In this document: positions 5,311 to 11,432 of the stretch, piece after piece
How positions within the stretch are numbered: the stretch's first letter is position 1
Layout of the letters: each line of letters opens with the position of its first letter
From: an uncultured Lachnospiraceae bacterium
GTDB lineage: Bacteria > Bacillota > Clostridia > Lachnospirales > Lachnospiraceae
Direction: 5' to 3'
Assembly (NCBI GenBank): GCA_934370915.1
Contig: CAKRNI010000071.1
Span: 1 to 11,432 of the forward strand
Length of the DNA: 11,432 nucleotides
Program-made: the position numbers and the translations under genes
Notes under the pieces: model-generated
What the model saw: only the letters and a program-made list of their open reading frames with translations
What the model was told of the DNA's origin: nothing
Databases searched by the model: none

Positions 5311-6615
5311 CTAATATCCTCTTTCCGCCTTCGCCTTCTCCGCAAACTCCGAATCCGCAAAGTTCATGATGACCTGTCCGAACATCTGGTTTGCGTTGTC
5401 GGTGTCGCCCTTTGCCTTGTACACCATTCCCATGTTGTAGATGACTTCTGGGTTCTTGTCGTTGAATTCCATGTATTTCTCATAATAGCGGAGCGCTGTG
5501 TCGTAATCCCCGACAGAGTTTGACTGGACTGCTGCCGCCATAAGGACCGCCGGGGCGTTGGCATCCATGTCTGCCTTGATCTCATTTAAGATCGCCACAG
5601 AGCCGTCATCCGTGATCTTCGACTGATCCATATCCACATAAGTCAGAACCGCCGTGTTCATATCCCCTTTGCGGTACGCGTCCAGGATCTTTGCGAGCGC
5701 TGCGTACTGGTTCACCGTGCTTCCGGAATCGCCTTTTAAGTCATTTAACTGGCCTTCCGCGTCCTCCTTCTGCTTCTGGTAATCCTCAACCTGAAGTTTC
5801 AACTTGTCCGTCTCCTGGTTCGCGAGATTTAACTTATCCGTGTAGGATTGCATCTCCTGATTATGTTCATAGTTTAACGTCCTCTCCCTCGCCGGCATGA
5901 TGAGGAACACGACCATGACCGCACCCAGAACCAAACCGATCCCGATATTGATGATCGACTGCCAGCCTGTATTCTCCTTATAGGTCGGCGGCAGGATCAC
6001 ATCGTCATCCTGCATTTCCCGGTGGGAGAATGCGTTCTTCATCTTCCGCTTCTCGACCTCCGCCTTGCCGGTCCGGCTCTTCACATACTCCATGTATCGG
6101 GTGGCTTTCTCGTTATTATTGTCGATCTGAAGTACCTTGAACAGGGATTTTCCGGCTTTCGTGTAGTCCCCGTGCTCCATGTAGAGAAGCGCCAGAAGCA
6201 GATGCGCTTTCACGAAATTCGGCTTCTCGTCGACGATCCTCTTAAGCTGCAGGACTGCCAGATCGTCGCTGTCATTCTGGGCATAGAATAATGCCTGATT
6301 GAACTTCTTTACCATCTGGCTTGCGATCTCAAGCTGTCCCGGCTTTCTCTGGACCTCATCAAGGTAGTAGTCCGCCCGGTTTCCATCCGGCTGAAGATTG
6401 ATGCTGATGACCCACTGGATCAGCGCATCTGATGTCTCACCCATCTCGTAAAAGATCAGTCCGAGAAGGTTTCTGGCATCTGTGTGGTATTTATTAAACT
6501 GCAGGGCGCGTTTTAAGAATCTCGCCGCCCCGGAAAGGTTTCTCTCCTTTGCCATTTCCAGACCGCGGTTGTAGTAGCTGTTGGCCGCGTACTGGATCTT
6601 CTGCATCTCATCCAT
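5311..6615 (-). CDS. TPR / transmembrane / coiled-coil / TPR protein, function unknown
   Basis: A 434-residue protein with a clear modular layout. Tetratricopeptide-like helices cover about residues 12-175 (for example AARFLKRALQFNKYHTDARN and AHLLLALLYMEHGDYTKAGK). A basic linker is followed by one membrane segment (about 221-240, IGIGLVLGAVMVVFLIM), a coiled coil rich in Q, K, D and E (about 248-293), and a second TPR block (about 352-420, with GDYDTALRYYEKY and NPEVIYNMGMVYKAKGDTDN). The N-terminal TPR is probably cytoplasmic and the C-terminal half outside the membrane; the charge pattern, KR-rich before the segment, supports this. The start is three bases after the stop of the 47-residue gene, so the two are coupled. 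I cannot assign a function. A scaffold at the envelope is the natural reading of such a protein. Confidence 0.88.
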   Translation of the reverse strand: MDEMQKIQYAANSYYNRGLEMAKERNLSGAARFLKRALQFNKYHTDARNLLGLIFYEMGETSDALIQWVISINLQPDGNRADYYLDEVQRKPGQLEIASQMVKKFNQALFYAQNDSDDLAVLQLKRIVDEKPNFVKAHLLLALLYMEHGDYTKAGKSLFKVLQIDNNNEKATRYMEYVKSRTGKAEVEKRKMKNAFSHREMQDDDVILPPTYKENTGWQSIINIGIGLVLGAVMVVFLIMPARERTLNYEHNQEMQSYTDKLNLANQETDKLKLQVEDYQKQKEDAEGQLNDLKGDSGSTVNQYAALAKILDAYRKGDMNTAVLTYVDMDQSKITDDGSVAILNEIKADMDANAPAVLMAAAVQSNSVGDYDTALRYYEKYMEFNDKNPEVIYNMGMVYKAKGDTDNANQMFGQVIMNFADSEFAEKAKAERGY

Positions 6616-6618
6616 ATA

Positions 6619-6762
6619 TTACTTTTCCTTTTTGATATCCTTCATGATGTCCATCATAATATCTGCCATATCTGTGAGGTCGCTCTTTACGATGGCGTCA
6701 CTGACCGCCTCCACCTCAAGACTCGGCTTGAAGCGCTCGATCTCTTCCTCAAAGTTGATCAT
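6619..6762 (-). CDS. Small acidic protein of 47 residues between folC and the TPR gene; unrecognised
   Basis: A frame beginning MINFEEEIERFKPSLEVE and ending KDIKKEK is preceded by a strong AGGAGG six bases before the ATG, and stops three bases before the TPR gene start. The sequence is charged and has two probable helices, the second methionine-rich (DMADIMMDIMKDIKK). It has no membrane segment or signal peptide. The ribosome binding site, the tight packing in an operon and the sensible composition all argue that it is translated. I do not recognise a family. It may be a partner of the TPR protein, judged only by position. Confidence 0.8.
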   Translation of the reverse strand: MINFEEEIERFKPSLEVEAVSDAIVKSDLTDMADIMMDIMKDIKKEK

Positions 6763-6810
6763 TTTTCTCCTCCTCTGATGCCTCGGCAACGGCATACCGG
6801 AACGGTCCGG

Positions 6811-8175
6811 TTAAATTGCGCTTTGGCTGATCTGTTCCTTTACTTCCCCTGCAAGATACAGTGACCCCGCGATAAGCGAAAGATCCCGTTCCCCATGCAG
6901 GTCAAGCAATTCCTTCACGGCATGTTTCACATCCCGGCTCACCCGGTACTCCGTCTCTTCTCCATATTCCGCCCGCAGCTTTTCTGCCGCCGCTTCCAAA
7001 TCCTCCACGGAGAGGGTCCGGTGTGACTCCATTTTCGATAATATCCACAGATCCGGTTTCAGCCGCTCTGCAATCTCACTCAGCATCCGCTGATGATCCT
7101 TGTCCGCAGAGACCGCAAACAGTATCCGCACATGATCCGGCTTCCGAAGTTCCTTTAATCTGCAGGCCGCATCGAGAAACGCCCGGATCCCGTCCTCATT
7201 GTGGGCCCCGTCAAGATAGACACCGGAGCTGATCTCCTCCATTCTTGCAGGCCATTTTGCCTTCTTTATCCCCGCTGCCGCCTGTCCAGGCGTCACTGGA
7301 AGCCCGGAAACCTCCAGTGCCCGGATCGCCAGTGCCGCGTTCATGAGCTGATAAGGAGCCGCAAATGGGATCTCAAACAGAATCTCTTCACCACGATAGA
7401 AAAAGTTCATTTTCTGGTATCCCGCCGCGCCCGGATCCACCGGATCCGGAGATTTTTCGAGACGGGTTCGAATCCCGCGACGGACTTCATCCGGAGTCAC
7501 GGGAAATCCTTCAGATTTCATTTCCTTTGCTTTCGCAAAGATCACCGCCGCTGCTTCCGGTGAACTGTCATCATACACCACAGGACGCCGGGACTTTATG
7601 ATCCCCGCCTTATGTGCCGCGATCTCCGGGATCGTTGCCCCCAGAAACGCCGTGTGATCGATGCTGATGGACGTGATGACAGAGACAAGCGGATCTTCCA
7701 CTACATTCGTCACATCGTAAGTTCCGCCCATTCCTGTCTCTAACACGAGCACCCTCACGCCCGCGTTCCGGAATATGCAGAGTCCCATGTAAAATAAAAA
7801 TTCAAAATAGGTGGGATGGGGCTCTCCTCTCTTTTCCCATATCCCGCAGGCATGCTGTACCTCCAGAAATGCCCTGATAAAATCCGGCTCCGGGACTATC
7901 TCCCCGTTTATAAGGAACCGCTCCCGGATATCCACAAGATGGGGGGACACGAATGTCCCGCAGGGAATTTTTGCTTCCCGGATCATGGATGTCAGAAACG
8001 CGCAGACGGAACCTTTTCCGTTGGTTCCCGCCACATGGATCACCTGAAATTCCCGGTCCGGTTCTCCCAGAAGACCAAGGAATTCCCGTACTTTTAAAAG
8101 ACTGCTCTTTTTTCTCGCATATCCCGGGATCGCTTCGATCTGATCCCAGGCTTCCTGCATCGTTATGTACTCCAA
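6811..8175 (-). CDS. folC: Folylpolyglutamate synthase / dihydrofolate synthase
   Basis: Cytoplasmic ATP-dependent ligase of the Mur ligase family that adds glutamate to folates (and, in bifunctional members, to dihydropteroate). The 454-residue product has the P-loop GTNGKGS (50-56), SPHL (77-80), the SIDHTAFLG stretch (171-179), AHKAGIIK (187-194, with the family's lysine at 189), WPARMEE (308-314) and DGAHN (322-326). The start is read as TTG at 8175 because AGGAGG lies seven bases upstream. The internal ATG at 8160 has a poorly placed ribosome binding site, and the ATG at 8202 lies before the Shine-Dalgarno. It follows valS as in other Firmicutes, but with its own promoter. Whether it has both activities cannot be told from motifs. 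Confidence 0.95.
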   Translation of the reverse strand: MEYITMQEAWDQIEAIPGYARKKSSLLKVREFLGLLGEPDREFQVIHVAGTNGKGSVCAFLTSMIREAKIPCGTFVSPHLVDIRERFLINGEIVPEPDFIRAFLEVQHACGIWEKRGEPHPTYFEFLFYMGLCIFRNAGVRVLVLETGMGGTYDVTNVVEDPLVSVITSISIDHTAFLGATIPEIAAHKAGIIKSRRPVVYDDSSPEAAAVIFAKAKEMKSEGFPVTPDEVRRGIRTRLEKSPDPVDPGAAGYQKMNFFYRGEEILFEIPFAAPYQLMNAALAIRALEVSGLPVTPGQAAAGIKKAKWPARMEEISSGVYLDGAHNEDGIRAFLDAACRLKELRKPDHVRILFAVSADKDHQRMLSEIAERLKPDLWILSKMESHRTLSVEDLEAAAEKLRAEYGEETEYRVSRDVKHAVKELLDLHGERDLSLIAGSLYLAGEVKEQISQSAI

Positions 8176-8206
8176 GAAATCGCCTCCTGTTGTAACCTGC
8201 AATCGG

Positions 8207-8262
8207 AACGCTGTCTGGCGGTATTCCCGGTACAGAAAATATCTGCCGTAAACGGCAGCGTT
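8207..8262 (-). promoter_or_regulatory. Structured folC leader with two competing dyads
   Basis: A perfect dyad CTGCCGT-TT-ACGGCAG (8243-8258) lies just downstream of the predicted start point. A second pair, AACGCTG on the minus strand (8256-8262) with CAGCGTT (8207-8213), shares bases 8256-8258 with it, so the two pairings exclude each other. The sequence matches no riboswitch class I know, and no T-tract follows either form. Confidence 0.35.
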
Positions 8263-8272
8263 TCTTTCACTT

Positions 8273-8301
8273 ATGATACCTGTTTATGGTATTTTTTGCA
8301 A
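8273..8301 (-). promoter_or_regulatory. folC: Sigma-A promoter of the folC operon, TTGCAA-17-TATCAT
   Basis: On the minus strand TTGCAA (8296-8301), a 17-base spacer and TATCAT (8273-8278) give four and five matches to the -35 and -10 consensus. The predicted start is near 8266, about 90 bases ahead of the TTG start codon. The spacer carries an ATACC/GGTAT inverted pair that could serve as an operator. Confidence 0.6.
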
Positions 8302-8404
8302 CCAGAACATGTCGGAAAGATTCGACAGGATTACTGTATCCCACGGTATTTTGTGAACGAAAAAATGCTGTATGATACAGTGGCGGCAGCAGTCTGCTCC
8401 TCCC

Positions 8405-8442
8405 ATAAAATGAACAGCCACAGGCCATAAAACCTGCGGCTG
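8405..8442 (-). terminator. Probable terminator after valS
   Basis: On the minus strand CAGCCGCAGG (8433-8442) pairs with CCTGTGGCTG (8415-8424), ten base pairs with one G-U and an eight-base loop. It is followed by TTCATTTTAT, an imperfect T-tract. A smaller hairpin precedes it. Termination is likely but may be incomplete. Confidence 0.55.
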
Positions 8443-8526
8443 CCCTGACAGCAGGTCATGTTCACCCGCTGCCCTTTCCTGCTGAAACCATTCAGCACTT
8501 CCATGCCATGGTCATATTTTCATCAA

Positions 8527-11178
8527 TTACTTACCAAGCTGAGCCAGACGAGTCTTCACCTGCTCCATCATCTCGGTGTACTTCTGGAGTTTTGCCTTCT
8601 CCTCATCGATCTTCGCCTGCGGTGCCTTGCTTACAAACTTCTCATTCGCAAGCATTCCGTTTACGCGGGCAAGCTCTTTTGTGAGGCGCTCCTCTTCCTT
8701 CTTTAAGCGCTCGGTCTCCTTCTCGATGTCGACAAGCTCTGCGAACGGCATATAGATCGCTGCCTTCGGGATCACTGCGGATACAGCGTCCTCGCCAATT
8801 CCTGTCTTATCCTTCTGGATCACTACCTCGCTGGCGGAAGCAAGGGTACTGAAGAATACACGGCTGTTCTCGAAGATATCCGTGAGATCAGCATCCTCAG
8901 TCACAACAAATACTTTTGCCTTTCTGCTCGGCGGAACGTTCATGGATGTGCGCACGTTACGGATCGCGCGGACAGCCTCTTTGATGACCTCAACCGCATG
9001 CTCGTCTGCTGCGAAGTTCCACTCATCCTTATATACCGGCCAGGAGGAGATCATGATGGACGGCTCCTCGTCCTGTAAATTGCAGAAGATCTCTTCTGTG
9101 ATAAACGGCATGAACGGATGTAAGAGCTTTAAGGAATTGATCAGAACCGTCTTTAAGGTCCAGATCGCAGCCGCCTTCGTCCGGTCCTCATCGTTCCAGA
9201 GACGCGGTTTTACCATCTCGATGTACCAGTCACAGAATTCCTCCCATACGAAGTCGTAGACCTTCTGGAGAGCGATTCCGAGCTCGTACTTGTCCATGTT
9301 TTCCGTTACTTCCTTCGCAAGGTCATTGACCTTGGAGAGGATCCATTTATCTGCTGCCGTGAGGTCTGTAAGCTTTGCCTCGCCTGCCGGCGCTTTCTCG
9401 ATATTCATCATGATGAAACGGCTCGCGTTCCATACCTTGTTTGCGAAGTTTCTGCTGGCCTCTACTCTCTCCCAGTAGAAACGCATGTCGTTGCCCGGTG
9501 CGTTTCCTGTCATAAGTGTCATACGGAGAGCATCCGCGCCGTACTTATCGATTACCTCCAGAGGATCGATACCGTTTCCTAAGGACTTACTCATCTTGCG
9601 TCCCTGAGAATCGCGGACAAGACCATGGATCAGGACAGTGTTGAACGGGCACTCGCCTGTCTGCTCAAGTCCTGAGAATACCATACGAATGACCCAGAAG
9701 AAGATGATATCGTATCCGGTAACGAGAACGTCGGTCGGATAGAAGTACTTCATCTCATCCGTATCCTTCGGCCAGCCCAGTGTGGAGAACGGCCATAACG
9801 CGGAGGAGAACCAGGTATCAAGAGTATCCTCATCCTGCTTTAAATGTGTGCAGCCGCACTTCGGACACTTTTCCGGCATCATCTTCGCAACCGTCATCTC
9901 GCCGCACTCTTCACAGTAGTAAGCCGGGATCCTGTGACCCCACCAGAGCTGTCTGGAGATACACCAGTCACGGATTCCCTCAAGCCAGTGGAGATATGTC
10001 TTGCCGAAGCTCTCCGGAACGAATCTTAATTTGCCGCTCTTTAAAGCCTCGATGGCCGGTTTTGCCATCTCGTCCATCTTTACGAACCACTGCGGTTTTA
10101 CCATCGGCTCTACGGTTGTGCCGCAGCGGTCGTGGGTACCAACGTTGTGGCTGTGCGGAACGATTTTTACGAGAAGTCCCATTTCCTTTAAGTCCTCGAC
10201 CATGGCTTTTCTCGCCTCATAGCGGTCCATGCCGAAGTACTTGCCCGGAACATTGATGGTCGCGTCATCGTTCATGATGCAGATCTCTTCCAGGTTGTGG
10301 CGTTTTCCGACCTCGAAGTCGTTCGGGTCGTGGGCCGGTGTGATCTTTACGCAGCCGGTTCCGAATTCCTTGTCTACATACTCGTCGGCGATCACCGGGA
10401 TCTCACGGTCTGTGAGCGGAAGCTTTAACATCTTTCCGATGATGTCTTTGTAGCGCTCGTCCTCCGGGTTTACAGCAACGGCAGTATCGCCGAGCAGTGT
10501 CTCCGGTCTCGTTGTGGCGATCTCGACGAATCTTCCCTCTTCGCCCACGATCGGGTAGTTGATGTGCCAGAAGAAGCCGTCCTGCTCCTTGTGCTCTACC
10601 TCAGCATCGGAGATGGATGTCTTGCAGACCGGACACCAGTTGATGATTCTGGATCCCTTGTAGATATATCCTTTTTCATAAAGGCGTGTGAATACCTCTA
10701 AAACAGCCTCAGAACAGCCTGCGTCCATGGTGAAACGCTCTCTGTCCCAGTCAGCGGAGGAGCCGAGCTTGTGGAGCTGTTTGATGATCCTTGTGCCGTA
10801 CTCATCTTTCCATTTCCAGGCCTCTTTTAAGAAGCCCTCACGTCCGAGGTCATTCTTGTTGATGCCCTCTTTCTTTAACTTGTCGATGACCTTGACCTCG
10901 GTAGCGATCGCCGCATGGTCCGTTCCCGGCTGCCAGAGCGCCTCATAGCCCTGCATTCTCTTGTAACGGATCAGGATATCCTGCATCGTATTGTCGAGGG
11001 CATGTCCCATATGGAGCTGTCCTGTGATATTTGGCGGCGGCATTACGATCGTGAATGGCTTCTTGCCCTCGCGTCTTCCTCTCTCCGCGTCAGCGTGGAA
11101 ATATTTGTTGTCCAGCCATTTCTGGTACAGACGGTCCTCAATGTCCGCCGGATTGTAGGTCTTTTCCAGTTCTTTCAT
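8527..11178 (-). CDS. valS: Valyl-tRNA synthetase
   Basis: Class I aminoacyl-tRNA synthetase that charges tRNA-Val in the cytoplasm. The 883-residue product is full length. It shows the HIGH-type signature [15 protein letters not shown] (HMGH at 56-59), [11 protein letters not shown] (85-95), the editing-domain stretch [16 protein letters not shown] (221-236), CEEC and CPKC pairs of a zinc-ribbon-like insert (422-425 and 438-441), the [12 protein letters not shown] stretch (454-465), and KMSKS (528-532). The last 65 or so residues form the charged coiled coil typical of bacterial ValS. The ATG at 11178 has AAGGAG six bases upstream. No valine T-box leader was found ahead of it. Confidence 0.98.
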   Translation of the reverse strand: MKELEKTYNPADIEDRLYQKWLDNKYFHADAERGRREGKKPFTIVMPPPNITGQLHMGHALDNTMQDILIRYKRMQGYEALWQPGTDHAAIATEVKVIDKLKKEGINKNDLGREGFLKEAWKWKDEYGTRIIKQLHKLGSSADWDRERFTMDAGCSEAVLEVFTRLYEKGYIYKGSRIINWCPVCKTSISDAEVEHKEQDGFFWHINYPIVGEEGRFVEIATTRPETLLGDTAVAVNPEDERYKDIIGKMLKLPLTDREIPVIADEYVDKEFGTGCVKITPAHDPNDFEVGKRHNLEEICIMNDDATINVPGKYFGMDRYEARKAMVEDLKEMGLLVKIVPHSHNVGTHDRCGTTVEPMVKPQWFVKMDEMAKPAIEALKSGKLRFVPESFGKTYLHWLEGIRDWCISRQLWWGHRIPAYYCEECGEMTVAKMMPEKCPKCGCTHLKQDEDTLDTWFSSALWPFSTLGWPKDTDEMKYFYPTDVLVTGYDIIFFWVIRMVFSGLEQTGECPFNTVLIHGLVRDSQGRKMSKSLGNGIDPLEVIDKYGADALRMTLMTGNAPGNDMRFYWERVEASRNFANKVWNASRFIMMNIEKAPAGEAKLTDLTAADKWILSKVNDLAKEVTENMDKYELGIALQKVYDFVWEEFCDWYIEMVKPRLWNDEDRTKAAAIWTLKTVLINSLKLLHPFMPFITEEIFCNLQDEEPSIMISSWPVYKDEWNFAADEHAVEVIKEAVRAIRNVRTSMNVPPSRKAKVFVVTEDADLTDIFENSRVFFSTLASASEVVIQKDKTGIGEDAVSAVIPKAAIYMPFAELVDIEKETERLKKEEERLTKELARVNGMLANEKFVSKAPQAKIDEEKAKLQKYTEMMEQVKTRLAQLGK

Positions 11179-11315
11179 GGTTTTCTCCTTAAAAATTTAT
11201 CGATGGGTTTCTGAAAAATTGTTTTTTGTAACTGCGGCAATATGGAGCAGTTACTGCTTTTCAATTTACTTTTTTATTATCAGCGCAAAATGCGCAGACT
11301 TACTTGATCTTTTTT
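11179..11315 (-). promoter_or_regulatory. valS leader with overlapping dyads, no T-box
   Basis: This 137-base gap contains GTAACTGC (11228-11235) and GCAGTTAC (11247-11254), a perfect eight-base dyad with an 11-base loop. It overlaps a shorter palindrome AGCAGT-T-ACTGCT (11246-11258), so the two compete. A second dyad GCGCA-AAA-TGCGC lies at 11283-11295, after the upstream gene. There is no T-box AGGGTGGNACCGCG motif and no clear terminator. The best -35 is TTGAAA, which would need a weak TATTGC as -10. Confidence 0.35.
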
Positions 11316-11432
11316 CTACATCTGCTTTCTCACGACAGCGTACTCGTCATCCAACTGATAGAATCCGCAGGAAAAATCACTTCCGCGCAAGAACGCCGAC
11401 ATTTCGTCCTCGTCCAGATCTGCCTCACAGAC
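11316..11432 (-). CDS. C-terminal end of an unrecognised protein (start outside window)
   Basis: The minus strand is open from the window edge to a TAG at 11316, giving 38 residues that include CEADLDEDEMSAFLRG and end DDEYAVVRKQM. The composition (acidic, balanced, protein-like) is better than in the competing frame, which is arginine- and serine-rich. There is too little to name a family. The downstream gap to valS is 137 bases, so it is probably a separate transcription unit or loosely linked. Confidence 0.55.
   Translation of the reverse strand, partial: VCEADLDEDEMSAFLRGSDFSCGFYQLDDEYAVVRKQM

Larger units (their letters stand above)
8176..8526 (-). other. 351-base valS-folC intergenic region
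   Basis: This gap holds no convincing gene. Reading on the minus strand it contains a hairpin just after valS (a GCAGCGGGT/ACCTGCTGT-type pairing around 8448-8475), a probable terminator (8405-8442), a short palindrome followed by CATTTTTT (8361-8380), the folC promoter (8273-8301), and a leader of about 90 bases with two mutually exclusive dyads. Confidence 0.6.

Noticed and set aside
6796..6811. Dyad ACCGGA-ACGG-TCCGGT at the end of folC as a terminator
   Set aside because: The stem is only six pairs and no T-tract follows; the next gene has its ribosome binding site shortly afterwards, so read-through is expected.
8368..8380. Palindrome CTGTAT-G-ATACAG followed on the minus strand by CATTTTTT, as a second terminator
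   Set aside because: The workable stem is only about four pairs once a loop is allowed, so it is too weak to call.
8458..8706. Plus-strand ORF of 82 codons at the 3' end of valS
   Set aside because: Most of it is antisense to the valS coiled-coil region, with no ribosome binding site and no recognisable domain.
11283..11295. GCGCA-AAA-TGCGC as the terminator of the upstream partial gene
   Set aside because: The stem is five pairs with a three-base loop, and on the minus strand it is followed by A-rich rather than T-rich sequence.
11179..11315. T-box riboswitch ahead of valS
   Set aside because: The conserved T-box motif and a terminator/antiterminator pair were looked for and not found.

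Overview
The window looks like chromosomal DNA from an endospore-forming, moderately GC-rich clostridial Firmicute, most likely of the Lachnospiraceae type. The evidence is a complete spoIIA operon (spoIIAA, spoIIAB, sigF), the spoVAA-AB-AC genes, a valS-folC pair arranged as in other Firmicutes, and strong AGGAGG-type ribosome binding sites. Every gene I can support lies on the minus strand, so the window reads from right to left.

From the right: the C-terminal end of an unrecognised protein (11316-11432); a 137-base leader with overlapping dyads but no T-box motif; valS (8527-11178); a 351-base gap holding two hairpins, the second a probable terminator, and a good sigma-A promoter; then folC (TTG start at 8175), a 47-residue small gene (6619-6762) and a TPR / membrane / coiled-coil / TPR protein (5311-6615). 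These last three look like one operon, which ends at a strong intrinsic terminator (5258-5298).

Next is the forespore sigma-F module: spoIIAA (anti-anti-sigma), spoIIAB (anti-sigma kinase, with an unusual 42-residue N-terminal extension) and sigF. After sigF comes a well-formed sigma-G-type promoter (3517-3546) and a hairpin leader, followed by a 74-residue single-pass membrane protein, spoVAA, spoVAB and spoVAC, coupled by overlaps or short gaps. The circuit is coherent: SpoIIAA/SpoIIAB release sigma-F in the forespore, sigma-F leads to sigma-G, and sigma-G transcribes the spoVA genes for dipicolinic acid uptake.

The left end is the odd part. spoVAD and spoVAE, which normally follow spoVAC, are not there. 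After spoVAC there is a good Shine-Dalgarno with an ATG that opens only seven codons, then a sigma-A-like promoter covered by two interleaved inverted repeats, then an intrinsic terminator, then a GTG-initiated gene (1-1388, running off the window). That gene joins a PD-(D/E)XK-nuclease-like region to a Schlafen group 3 / DUF2075-type helicase-like ATPase. The most interesting features are this junction with its control region, the SpoIIAB extension, and the two small unrecognised genes inside conserved operons. No RNA gene, CRISPR array, insertion sequence or complete mobile element was seen.
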